From Heloderma charlesbogerti (Eukaryota > Chordata > Lepidosauria > Squamata > Helodermatidae): 64,000 nt of DNA. The stretch lies in assembly GCA_026122225.1 (NCBI GenBank), contig JANEZZ010001904.1, positions 558,001 to 622,000 of the forward strand, in the 5' to 3' direction. The position numbers and the translations under genes were made by a program. The notes under the pieces are model-generated. The model did no database searches. It saw only the letters and a program-made list of their open reading frames with translations, and was not told where the DNA came from. Positions 1 through 9,830 of the stretch are shown here, in pieces (position 1 is the stretch's first letter; each line of letters opens with the position of its first letter).

Positions 1-32
1 CTAGACGTCTCCTCCTCTAGACGTCTCCTCCT
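1..32. repeat. Two-unit 16-bp tandem duplication
   Basis: The 16-bp unit CTAGACGTCTCCTCCT occurs twice without mismatch at the window edge. It may continue upstream. No function is apparent. Confidence 0.85.
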
Positions 33-300
33 CCAAGAAGGACAGAGCTAGAGTGCTTGGGCACCTGCCCCCGCTGGTTGTCGAGGGCTTTGTTAACATC
101 TGGCAGAGGCAGGACGAGTCCTTGGCACTGCTCCCAGCCACTCACTGAGCTCCAGAGAGCTTGGTGGCCAGGTCCATAGGTGCCCCACAGCTCAGCGGGT
201 GAGATCTGGGAGGCAAGACATGGGGGGAGTCCATCAGACTTGACCTCCGCCTTAGAATCCTGCACCATCCCTAATAACAACAGAGGCTTTCCTTCCAGTA
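17..300 (-). repeat. Unidentified coding-like repeat, copy 1
   Basis: The minus strand reads openly and contains the peptide MVQDSKAEVKSDGLPP. A clearly related peptide, MVWESKEEVEFDGLPP, is found on the plus strand near 48430, and nucleotide similarity extends a little upstream (CTCTGTTG followed by a GGATGGTG-like block). The two loci are therefore copies of one dispersed sequence, probably a fragment of an unrecognised transposable element. I recognise no catalytic motif and cannot name the family. Confidence 0.45.
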
Positions 301-447
301 GGCACTTCAGTTGCTCACCATGACCACTCCCCTCTATCTTGGTTTCTGTTTACAGGACGGGCCATAACTGAGTGGCAGAACACAGGCTTTGCATGCACAA
401 GGTCCCAGGTTGAATCTCTGGCATCTCCAAGCAGGCTGTGAAAGACT

Positions 448-955
448 TAGGGGTGGATGAAAGTCACTTACCTGTCGTCGAAGGCCGTTCGCGGTGGGGG
501 GGAGCGCTTCGCTGCTCCCCCCGCGAAGTTCAGGCGGGGGGGAGGCTTCCTGCCTCGCCTGGCCGAAATTCAGGCCGGGGGGAGGCTTCCCGCCTCGCCC
601 GGCCGAAATTCAGGCCGGGGAGGAGGCGCCTCGCCTCGCCCGGCCGCGAACGGGAAAGTAAAAAAACAAAAAACAAAACGCCTATCAGGGGGCATTTTTT
701 TTTTCTTTCATAGCAATGGCGGCGGCGGCAGCCGGTCGAAAGACCGGCTGCCGCTCCCGCCTCGCTCGAACACCCACCGAACCGCCGGCCAGACCAGCCA
801 CCAGGAAGGACATTCGGTGAAGGTAAGTCCCGTCCCGGGGGAGGTGCGGGGGGCGGGGGGGTGCGGAGGATTTCTCCCCGAAACTTGTTCGGGGGGCCGA
901 ACACGTTGGCGCTCGGCCCCCCGAAGTTTCGGGGAGAAATTCTCCACCATCCCTA
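448..955. mobile_element. TAGGGATG hAT-like MITE, core-deleted (508 bp)
   Basis: It begins TAGGGGTGGATGAAAGTCAC and ends TTCTCCACCATCCCTA. Perfect 8-bp TSDs GAAAGACT flank it at 440-447 and 956-963, as expected for the hAT superfamily. Both GC-rich arms are present: type-1 on the left with ACTTACCT at 466-473, type-2 on the right with AGGTAAGT at 821-828. The multi-hairpin core seen in sister copies is missing, leaving only CCTATCAGGGGG near 680. The junction shares GCC with both flanks in full copies, which suggests a microhomology deletion. Open frames across it are by-products of GC richness. Confidence 0.93.
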
Positions 956-1005
956 GAAAGACTTCTCTCTAGGGAGGGACGAGCCCATCTCTGTCCGGGA
1001 TCAGG

Positions 1006-1685
1006 TAGGGATGTACGAAACTTCTGCCATGGATCTCGGAGAGGCCGAATGCCAGTGCATTCAGCCCCCCGAAATTGGTGGCGGAATGGTCTGCCCCCCC
1101 GCCCCCACCAGGACGAGACTTACCTTGGGTGGATCTTCCTCGCGGCGGTGGCGGCGGCTCCGGCGGCGGCTCCGGCGGCAGCTCCGGCAGCAGTTTGGCG
1201 GCGGCGGCTGCGGCAGCCAGTCTTCCGACCGGCTGCCCCTGCCACCATTTCCAGTTAAAAACAAAAACAAAAACATAATAGGCTACATAAATGTTTACGT
1301 AGCCTATCACGGCTGACTTAAAAAAAAAAAAAAGTGCGTAAGCAAATGGCAGCGGCCATGGCCTCTGCCATTTGTGTTCCTTATTTTCGCCGTCTTAGTC
1401 TACATAGACTAAGACATGCCAAAATAAAGAACGCAAATGGCGGCGGCCATGGCCGCTGCCATTTGCGTACGCGCGTTTTTGTTTTGTTTTTTAATCAGCC
1501 ATGACCATTTGCATCCCTGCTAGCCAGTGGCCGGATGTCCGGCTGCTGGTGGAACCGGCCGGCGGCTCCACAGAATCGCTGCGGAGCAGAGCTGGCCGGC
1601 CAGGATTCTGCGGGGAGGGACGGAACGCCTCCCCCCCACCGTCAACATAATCCACGGAAAGGTAAGTCACTTTCGTACATCCCTA
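1006..1685. mobile_element. TAGGGATG hAT-like MITE (680 bp), nested
   Basis: It begins TAGGGATGTACGAAACTTC and ends TCGTACATCCCTA, with perfect 8-bp TSDs GGATCAGG at 998-1005 and 1686-1693. ACTTACCT lies at 1118-1125 and AGGTAAGT at 1660-1667. The core holds hairpins built on ATAGGCTACATAAATG / TTTACGTAGCCTATCA, on CAAATGGC(A/G)GCGGCCATGGCC, and on CGTCTTAGTCTACATAGACTAAGAC. The element is inserted in the outer element at 970-3076. Confidence 0.93.
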
Positions 1686-2381
1686 GGATCAGGGAGCTTG
1701 GGAAACTGTCGCCCCCACAGCTCGTGCAGCCTGGGCCTGCTCACCAAGCTTCGTTGCTTGCCCTGCCTGCCCACGAGCTGCGCAAGCTGCCCCTTTTTCT
1801 TGCACTGGCTTTTAAGGGCCGGTGCAGGAAGGAGGGCCTTGCCACAGCCACCCCCCAGCCTCTCGCCCTGGCCTTCTCTAGAGGAGGCCAGGGCAACAGT
1901 GCTGGGGTGCTGCTGTTGCCCTCCTTCCCTACGCTGGTCCTTGACAGCTGGCATGGGGAAGAAGGGTGACAGCGTCCAGCCCCCACCTGCTCTCCCTGTG
2001 CTTCTCTAGAGGAGGCCAGGGTGAGAGCACTGGGGTGTCACTGTTGCCCTTTTTCCTTGCACCAGCTGTCAAGGGCCAGCGTGGGAAAAAGGTCCTGGGC
2101 GGCCAGCCGCTAGCCTCTTGCCCTGGCCTGCAGCAGGTGGGGGGTGGGGGAGAAGAGGATAGGTGCCTCCTTCTTCGCTCCATTCCCACCTGCTACAGCA
2201 GTGGCGGCTATGGACAAGCTGGTCATTTTCCACAAGGCCAGGAAAACGTATGGAAAATGACCAGCCTTTGCCACACCACTGCTGCTGTAGCAAGGATAGG
2301 GGAAGGAAGACAGGTTCTGTTCCCCTCTCCTTGCTGAGGGAGTGGGCGCCTGAGCTCTTGCCCGACTCAGCAGGCCGTAAG

Positions 2382-2969
2382 TGGGGATGTCAGAGAATTC
2401 TGCCACGGATCCCAGGGAGGCCGAATTCCAGTGAATTCAGCCCCCCGGAATCGGTGGAGGAATGGAGCAACCTGCCCCACCACCCCACAGAAGCCCCCCG
2501 GAATGGAGCCTACCTGGCTGCGGGTCCGGCGGTGGCGGCAGTGGTGCCGGCTCTGGCAGAGGCTCCACCAGTGGCAGCAGCCACAAATGGCGGCCGTTAT
2601 ACCAGCCACCATCTGCGTCCCTTCGCTGAGCCGTGATAGGCTAGGTAAATATTTACGTAGCCTATCACAGCAAAGAGTGGGGATGCAAATGGTGTCCGCT
2701 ACGCCATCTGTGTCCCCGCTCTTTGCCATGATAGGCTACATAAATATTTACCTAGCCTATCATGGCTCAGCGAAGGGATGCAAATTGCGGCCGCTATACC
2801 GGTTGCCATCTGCGTCCACAGACCTGCCACAGCGAGATGTCCAGCTGCGGATGCACCCAGCCTGTAGCTCCGCGGAGTCGGCCAAGGAGGATTCTGGGGG
2901 GAGGGACAGAGCGCCTCCCCCCCCCCAGATGCCACTGATGAAACCAGTAAGTGGTTTTGTACATCCCTA
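2382..2969. mobile_element. TAGGGATG hAT-like MITE (588 bp), nested
   Basis: The left end is TGGGGATGTCAGAGAATTC (first A changed to G) and the right end is TTTGTACATCCCTA. The TSD is imperfect: GCCGTAAG at 2374-2381 against GCCATGAG at 2970-2977, 6 of 8 matching. Two full hairpins near 2634-2670 and 2728-2765 have the GATAGGCTA..TAGCCTATC stem. A donor-like CAGTAAGT lies near 2945. The age of the TSD suggests an older insertion than its neighbour at 1006. Confidence 0.8.
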
Positions 2970-3340
2970 GCCATGAGTCAGGCAAGAGCTGAGATCTGCA
3001 AACTGGCGTCCGGGGGGCCGAACCGGCAACTTCTTGCCAGGCTTCGAGACCCAACTGGATGCTTGCAACATCCCTACTTCTCTCTGAAACCCCAGAGAGC
3101 CACTGCCACTGCCAGTGTAGACAATACTGAGCTAGGTGGACCAGTGGTCTGACATGGTATAAGGTGGCTTCCTACATCCCTATGAGTCAGCAGCTGAGGC
3201 ACATATAAGTCCTCACTGCAGAAGAACCCAGAATGTCATTGCACTGGATACACTTCAGTGGAGAACTATGTACCAGAAGGCCATGTCTGTGTCTGAGGAA
3301 TGGCATTCACAGTCTGTCCCGGGAAAGAGCATCTCATAAG

Positions 3341-4960
3341 TAGGGATGGCGGAGAATTTCTCCCCGAAACTTCGGGGGGCTGAGCGCCAACATGTTCGGC
3401 CCCCCGAACAAGTTTCTGGGAGAAATCCTCCGCACACCCCACCCCCTGCACCCCCCCCCGGGATGGGACTTACCTTCACCGAATGTCCCTCCCGGCAGCG
3501 GGTCCGGCCGACGGTTCGGCGGGTGTTCGAGCGGGGCGGGAGCGGCAGCCGGTCTTTCGCCGCCGCCATTGCAATGAAAGAAAAAATAACAACGCCCCCT
3601 GATAGGCTACGTGATGATTAACGTAGCCTATCACGGCTAGATTTGCAAAGTCAGCCGTGATAGGCTACGTCAATCGTCACGTAGCCTATCACGGGTAACT
3701 TTAAAAAAAAAAAAGTGTGTACGGATAATGGCGGCTATTTGCGTTGCCCTTATTTTCGCCGTAGTCTACGTAAACATTTACGTAGACTACAGCGACTAAA
3801 TAAGGAATGCGAATGGTGGCTCCCTATGGGGGCCGCCATTAGCGTACGTGCTTTTTTTTTTTTTAAAGTCACCCGTGATAGGCTACGTGACGATTGACGT
3901 AGCCTATCATGGCTGACTTTGCAGATCTAGCCGTGATAGGCTACGTGAATCGTCACGTAGCCTATCAGGGGGCGTTTTTGTTTTTTTTTTAAACTTTCGC
4001 ATTCGCGGCCGGGCGAGGTGGGAAGCCTCCTCCCCGGCCTGAATTTCGGCTGGGGCGAGGCGGGAAGCCTCCCCCCCGGCCGGAACTTCGCGGGGGGACC
4101 AGCGAAGCGCCTCCCCCCCACCATGAACGTCCTTCGAGGACAGGTAAGTGACTTTCGTCCACCCCTAGTTCAGCCCCCCGAACAAGTTTCGGGGAGAAAT
4201 TCTCCGCCCCCCCCGCCCCCCGCACCCCCCCAGGGACGGGACTTACCTTTCCCGAATGTTCCTCCTGGCGGCGGGTCTGGCCGGCGGTTCGTTGGGTCTT
4301 CGTCAGGGGCGGGGGCGGCAGCCGATCTTTCGACCAGCTGCCGCCACCCCCATTGCAATAAAAGAAGAAAAAAAAAACGCCCCCCGTGATAGTCTACGTG
4401 ACGATTAACGTAGCCTATCATGTCTAGATTTGCAAAGTCAGCCGTGACAGGCTACGTAAATCATCACGTAGCCTATCACGGGTGACTTAAAAAAAAAAAA
4501 AAGCACATACGGATAATGGCGGCCCCCATAGGGAGCCGCCATTCCCGTTCCTTATTTGGTCACTTATTTGCATTACCCTTATTTTCGCTGTAGTCTACAT
4601 AAAGATTTACGTAGACTACAGTGACCAAATAAGGAACGGGAATGGCGGCTCCCTATGGGGGCCGCCATTAGCGTACGCGCTTTTTTTTTTTTTTTTAAAG
4701 TCACCCGTGATAGGCTATGTGACAATTAACGTAGCCTATCATGGCTGACTTTGCAGATCTAGCCGTGATAGGCTACGTTAATCGTCACGTAGCCTATCAC
4801 GGGGGCGTTTTTTTTAAAAAAAAAAAACTTTTGAGTTTGCGGCCGGGCGAGGAGGGAAGCCTCCCGCCCCGGCCTGAACTTTGCAGGGGGAGCAGCGAAG
4901 CGCCTCCCCCCCACCGCAAACAAGCTTCGAGGACAGGTAAGTGACTTTCGTCCACCCCTA
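3341..4960. mobile_element. TAGGGATG hAT-like element, tandem dimer (1620 bp)
   Basis: The outer ends TAGGGATGGCGGAGAATTTC and CGTCCACCCCTA are flanked by perfect TSDs CTCATAAG at 3333-3340 and 4961-4968. Inside, a first unit ends with the complete type-1 end at about 4168 (AGGTAAGT at 4142-4149, then CGTCCACCCCTA). It is followed directly by a second unit that lacks its first roughly 50 bp and starts in TTCAGCCCCCCGAACAAG. The second unit ends at 4960 with AGGTAAGT at 4935-4942. No TSD lies at the internal junction, so the dimer moved as one unit or arose by unequal exchange after insertion. Both cores have lost part of the central hairpins. Confidence 0.88.
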
Positions 4961-4968
4961 CTCATAAG

Positions 4969-5570
4969 GCAAGAATGGCGGACTTTGGCCTCACATTATG
5001 GGGCAGAACTGCACATGTTCAGAAATGCTATCTGTCACTGGTGGGGGTGAAGAAATATGCAACATAATGATATAAGGACACAAACCTTAAAGCAGGAGTG
5101 GGAGGACTCACAGGGCTACATTTTAGTTGTTTTTTTGTGTGGCAGTCAGCCCCACATTTCTAACGATGTGTAGTTCCTTCCAAATGCACATATTTGTAAT
5201 GTATACAGTCTCATCTACCAGCCTCTCATGTGGGAAGCCATAAGGTGTAGGACGCTTTGGTGAGTGGCTTCTCCAGTATGTTCCCTCATGTCTGCTGCTC
5301 AGACTCTCAGAAGAGGCTCTGCTTCAAATGCCCCAACATGTGGAGGAGAAGCTGGCAAGTAGGAGGAACAGGACGGAGCTTCTCTTGGGTGCTGCCCATC
5401 AAGTGGCATTTCTGACTCACCACATGCATTTGATCATGGCTTTTAGAAGACATCTGGGTCCTCCTGAGATGGAATTGCCTTGTGTTTTTTACTGTTTTTA
5501 TTTTAGGTTTTTTTTACACTGTTGCTGCTGTTTTCAATCATTTCAACATTTTATTGTGTGGGGCAGCATA
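4969..5570. other. Unassigned intergenic DNA
   Basis: AT-rich DNA without a recognisable gene or repeat. Short open frames lack any family motif. Confidence 0.5.
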
Positions 5571-5740
5571 CGTGGGTTTTACCACTCCCCCTTTTATCCT
5601 CACAACTACTCTGTGAGGTGAGGTAGCAGTTAGGCTAAGAGACAGGAACAGGGCCCAGGTCACCCAGTAAGCTTTGTGGCTGAGTGGAGATTTGAACTTG
5701 GGTCTCCCCAGGTCTACTCTTAATGACTACACCATGCTAG
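5571..5740 (-). repeat. CORE/MIR-like tRNA-derived SINE, old
   Basis: Read on the minus strand it has a tRNA-like head (TGTAGTCATTAAGAGTAGACC), a GTTCAAAT-type B box and the core GGTGACCTGGG, then a body with CCTCACAGAGTAGTTG. The same arrangement recurs at 9637, 18975, 34056 and 40636. It is diverged and has no clear TSD. Confidence 0.65.
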
Positions 5741-5901
5741 GATTTTTTATTGTAGAAATTAATAAGGGGACGTTTAAGGTAAGAATGGTGGGATATAAAT
5801 TTGACGATACAAAAATTAAAGCTAGGATGTGAAACAGGGATGTGCAGGGACCCTCTGACCTGCTCTGGCAGCTGATTTGGAGCTTCTGAATCAGCCCCAA
5901 T

Positions 5902-6846
5902 TAGGGGTGGACGAAAGTCACTTACCTTTTCTCGCAGCTTGTTCACGGTGGGGGGGAGCGCTTCGCTGCTCCCCCTGCAAAGTTCAGGCCGGGGGGGGAG
6001 GCTTCCCGCCTCGCCCGGCTGAAATTCAGGCCGGGGAGGAGGCTTGCCGCCTCGCCCGGCCGCGAACGCGAAAGTTAAAAAAAAAAAAAAAAGAGAACGC
6101 CCCCTGAAAGGCTACGTGATGATTCACGTAGCCTATCACGGCTAGATCTGCAAAGTCAGCCATGACAGGCTACGTGAATCGTCACGTAGCCTATCACAGG
6201 TGACTTAAAAAAAAAAAAAAGCGCATACGCGAATGGCGGCCCCCATAGGGAGCCGCCATTCGCGTTCCTTATTTAGTTGCTGTAGTCTACGTGAATGTTT
6301 ACGTAGACTACGGCGAAAATAAGGGCAACGCAAATAGCGTTGCCCTTATTTTCGCCGTAGTCTACGTAAACATTTACGTAGACTACAGCGACCAAATAAG
6401 GAACGGGAATGGCAGCTCCCTATGGGGGCCGCCATTATCCGTACACACTTTTTTTTCTTTTTTTTTAAAGTCACCTGTGATAGGCTACGTGACGATTGAC
6501 GTAGCCTATCACGGCTGACTTTGCAAATCTAGCCGTGATAGGCTACGTGAATCGTCACGTAGCCTATCAGGGGACGTTTTTGTTTTTTTTTTCTTTGATT
6601 GCAATGGCGGGGGTGGCAGCCGGTCGAAAGACCGGCTGCCGCTCCTGCCCCACTCGAACACCCTACGAACCGTCAGCCGGACCTGCCGCTGGGAGGGACA
6701 TTCAGGGAAGTTAAGTCCCGTCCCGGGGGGGGGGGGTGCGGGGGGCGGGGGGGGCGGAGGATTTCTCCCCGAAACTTGTTCGGGGGGCCGAACACGTTGG
6801 TGCTCGGCCCCCCGAAGTTTCGGGGAGAAATTCTCCGCCATCCCTA
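5902..6846. mobile_element. TAGGGATG hAT-like MITE, full core (945 bp)
   Basis: It begins TAGGGGTGGACGAAAGTCAC and ends TTCTCCGCCATCCCTA. Perfect 8-bp TSDs GCCCCAAT lie at 5894-5901 and 6847-6854. ACTTACCT is at 5920-5927. The core at about 6104-6571 contains nine hairpins: 6104-6138, 6162-6198, 6229-6264, 6280-6313, a central one at 6313-6355, then 6355-6388, 6407-6438, 6476-6515 and 6533-6570. The outer ones mirror each other around about 6335, so the core is a palindrome made of palindromes. This is one of the best type copies of the family. Confidence 0.95.
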
Positions 6847-6854
6847 GCCCCAAT

Positions 6855-8198
6855 CCATCTCAGGCTGATCCAGAGCCAGCCCAACCTGCTTTGGCCTCTA
6901 GATCTGAAGCATATTTTTTAAAAATAATAATAATAAGTGGCTAGGAAATCATTTCTGAATGCTGTGTGAAATGGCGGAGACCATGCGGAAAACTGGCCTA
7001 GTGATAAAGGTGAACCTGCCAAAACCCCCAACACACACCCACTTCACAGGAATTGGTTATCAGAAATACACTGAACGTTAGAACACACCCAAGACAGGTG
7101 ATGAGAGCATGCAGCTAGGACACATGACTGCACATACTGTACAGTTAAAGTGGCAAAAAGGCTATATTTGATCAATTAGGTTTGGGATAATATGGAATAA
7201 AAAGCGGAAAAACCGCTCGAAAAGTGGTAAATGGACAGAGTCGTGTCCTAACAGTTATCACTGCCCTGCAATGGTTATAAAAAATACAAGTGTAGATCTG
7301 ACTGGGGTCATCTCAGTTGTGGGGCTCTGTGTATGTGGAATACTCTCTTCGGGGAGTCTTAGCTGGAGCTAAGCCTGATGTCTTTCTTGTGCTGGAGAAA
7401 TACCTTTTTATTTGTCCTGGCTTTCCAGTATGACATTGAAGCTAGTGACGTTGTTTACTGATTGTTGGTTTTATTACTCTGCTGTGCACCTGTTCTGTTA
7501 TTTTATTGTACTTGATATTGTTTTTATGATTTTTTGTGAGCTGTCCTAGGAGTTCCATAAACTATAGGATGGTGTATAAATATTTTAAACAAACAAATAT
7601 TTGTGTGTTGTTCTTGTTTTTGCTTCCAACTGCAGTCCCTCACACTACATTAAATACCCATGCAGGTAGTCTCTGGCCCTCATGGGCATTGTGTGAAGCT
7701 AGGAGAGAGAGCCCCCAAATCCTAGCAGATAGGGGAAAGAAATGTTGTAGGTCTCTGGATCCCATTCTAAGCTAATAATATATGTCTGTCATAGTGACAG
7801 GAAGAAAGATGGAGCAGGTAGAACCACATTAAACTGTTAGATGAGCTCTCGGCTGACAGTGCATGCTTAACTTAATAAATTTATACTTGGTTGTTTTCTT
7901 TTGGCTCTTTTCTTGCCTGTGTGATTCCTTTTTCTTTGGAACCTGTTTGTGCTCTCAGTTACATGGTCAAATGTCACATTGGGACACACAAACAGAAGGA
8001 GTCATTTTTCAGCCTTAGACATGATTGCTGAAATTCTAAAAACTGAAGTTATAAATGGTCATTTTTGGAACTGCTAGCCGGTGGTGGGGTGGTTTTGTTT
8101 TGTATTTGACATAATCGCATGAAAAATTAGAAAACTCCCTTGGGTGTGTACAACATAACCCAACTGAGTTTCAGTGCATTCAAGCAGTGCTTCAGCTT
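6855..8198. other. Unassigned intergenic DNA
   Basis: AT-rich DNA with no recognisable gene, SINE or transposon end. Short open frames carry no motif I recognise. Confidence 0.5.
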
Positions 8199-8206
8199 GA
8201 ACCAGG

Positions 8207-9072
8207 TAGGGATGTACGAATCCCTTACCTGGTTCCGGTCGGGGCATGCGCTGGGTGGGGGAGGCACTCCGTCCCTCCCCCCAGAATCCTCAATGGGGGG
8301 AGGTGATCTGGTCCTCCTCCCCAAAATCCTGACTGGCTGGCTCTGCTCCGCGGCAGCTCCACGGAGCAGCCGGCCAGGGCCATCCGCAGCCGGTCTTCCG
8401 GCCGCGAACAGGCTGCTGTGGACGCAAATGGCAGCCACCGTAGCGGCTGCCATTTACGTCCTTCCAGGCTGCCATGATAGGCTACGTAAGTATTTACATA
8501 GCCTATCACAGCATGCCCCCCCAAAAAAGGCGTACGCAAATGGCGGTGGCTACAGCGGCCGCCATTTGCGTTCCCTATTTTTCACCATTTTATCCTACGT
8601 AAATATTTACGTAGGCATTTACAGCAAAAAAAAAGAAGAACGCAAATAGCATCCACTACTCTAATTGCGGTTCCCTTTTTTTCACTGTAATTGCCTATGA
8701 AAATATTTACGTAGGATAAAACAGCGAAAAATAGGGAACGCAAATGGCGGCTGCCATAGCCGCTGCCATTTGCATACGCCTTTTTTTTATTGGCTTGCCA
8801 TGATAGGCTACGTAAATACTTACATAGCCTATCACGGTAAAGACCAGAATGCAAATGGCGGCTGCGGCAGCCGGTCAAAAGACCAGCCGCTGCCGCCGCC
8901 GAAACCGCTGCTGGAGCCACCGCCGTCCGGAACATCTGCCCCAGGTATGCCTCATCCGGGGGGGAATCCACGGGGTGGGGGGGGCAGGCCGTTCCGCCAA
9001 GGATATCAGGGGGCCGAATGCCAGTGCATTCAGCCTCACTGAAATCCGTGGCAGAATTCTCCGCCATCCCTA
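8207..9072. mobile_element. TAGGGATG hAT-like MITE (866 bp)
   Basis: It begins TAGGGATGTACGAATCCCTT and ends TTCTCCGCCATCCCTA, with perfect TSDs GAACCAGG at 8199-8206 and 9073-9080. Core hairpins include ATGATAGGCTACGTAAGT / TTTACATAGCCTATCA near 8473-8510 and its partner near 8800-8836. CAAATGGCGG..CCGCCATTTG hairpins lie near 8534-8570 and 8739-8775. The left arm differs from the 5902 type and resembles 28093 and 59749, so this is a second arm subtype. The donor-like octamer near the right arm is CAGGTATG. Confidence 0.93.
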
Positions 9073-9080
9073 GAACCAGG

Positions 9081-9454
9081 GGTAGAATTCTAACTCAAGA
9101 TGAATGTATGCCTGGGTTGAACAGGCCCCACAGATGATATGAGGGAAGGGCACTGCTATCAATCTATCATAATCCAGGCTGGTATAATGTGACACAAGCA
9201 CAAAAGGAGAACTTGAAATATGCACAGAGCCAATAACACAAGCACATCCACAGACTACATATCAAGTCACAAAACACATAACATGCATATGTGTAGTATA
9301 TTATCAAGCAATGAAGCATTTATAAAAGTGTTAACTGTTTTCTTGAGACAGGCTAGAAAAAATGATCCATTTTACGGATGGAGTACAGTAGTGAAATGTA
9401 ATGTTCTAAATATTTATTGTAACCTAACAGAAGTAAAAGGTTAAATACTGAGAC
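9081..9454. other. Unassigned intergenic DNA
   Basis: No gene or repeat recognised. Confidence 0.5.
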
Positions 9455-9530
9455 CCTGATAATATTTTTGTGAACCGCCCAGAGAGCTTTGGCTATTGGG
9501 CGGTATAGAAATGAAATAAATAAATAAAAA
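9455..9530 (+). repeat. L2/CR1-type LINE 3' tail
   Basis: GTGAACCGCCCAGAGAGC, then GCTATTGGGCGGTATAG and an (AAATA)n tail. The same block ends the longer LINE copies at 53200-53655 (plus) and 61036-61675 (minus). Confidence 0.7.
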
Positions 9531-9636
9531 CTATAATTCCATAGGCCACTCCCAAGGGCCTTCCTGAATACCACTTCTGGCTTGAACTGCTATGTAACCC
9601 CGGTCATGGTGGTCAGTAGATATGTGGAACGACTGT

Positions 9637-9830
9637 AGCATAGTGGCTAAGAGACCACTATGGTCTCTTGATACCAGGAAGAGCCCAGATCAAATTTCAC
9701 CTCCACCATGAATTCACTAGGTAATCATAGCTACAGCTCTCACTCATAGCCTACCACCACCTCCTCTCTTCCACAATATAGGGATAATAATACTTCCTTT
9801 TCATGGCATAAGAATTACTGAGATACTGGG
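9637..9830 (+). repeat. CORE/MIR-like tRNA-derived SINE, degenerate
   Basis: A tRNA-like start (GTAGCATAGTGGCTAAGAG), a diverged B-box region and an AGGTAATC core, ending in a GGATAATAATACTTCC segment. The assignment rests on order and resemblance to mammalian and reptilian CORE SINEs. Confidence 0.55.

Larger units (their letters stand above)
970..3076. mobile_element. Outer hAT-like element with two nested insertions
   Basis: It begins TAGGGAGGGACGAGCCC and ends TTGCAACATCCCTA, with perfect 8-bp TSDs CTTCTCTC at 962-969 and 3077-3084. Its own body is about 820 bp (970-1005, 1686-2381, 2970-3076). The body contains repeated CTTCTCTAGAGGAGGCCAGG blocks near 1873 and 2000 and a hairpin at about 2220-2262 (TGGTCATTTTCCAC against GTATGGAAAATGACCA). 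Elements at 1006-1685 and 2382-2969 inserted later. No transposase is encoded, so it is a non-autonomous member of a related subfamily. Confidence 0.88.
362..3180 (+). repeat. tRNA-derived squamate repeat, split by two hAT-like elements
   Basis: The left part (about 362-447) has a tRNA-like head with a B-box-like GGTTGAATCTC at 408-418. The middle remnant is 956-969. The right part (3085 to about 3180) contains GTGTAGACAATACTGAGC and GGTATAAGGTGGCTTCCTAC. Removing the elements at 448-955 and 970-3076, with one copy of each TSD, joins the three parts into one repeat of about 190 bp. The class is inferred from the tRNA-like head and from its resemblance to a common reptile repeat. It is older than both insertions. 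Confidence 0.65.

Noticed and set aside
362..447. tRNA gene
   Set aside because: Only tRNA-like A/B-box remnants of a SINE are present. No cloverleaf can be completed. The same applies to 34803-34870 and 40636-40700.
457..972. Long open frame (171 codons) and overlapping frames on both strands in GC-rich arms
   Set aside because: It runs through the terminal repeats and across a transposon end. The residues are R/G/P/A-rich, and equally long frames occur on the other strand, as expected for GC-rich palindromic DNA.
4935..4942. Real exon-intron boundary at AGGTAAGT
   Set aside because: The octamer recurs at the same place in many elements irrespective of context, with no open exon before it. 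I treat it as an element motif until transcript data say otherwise.
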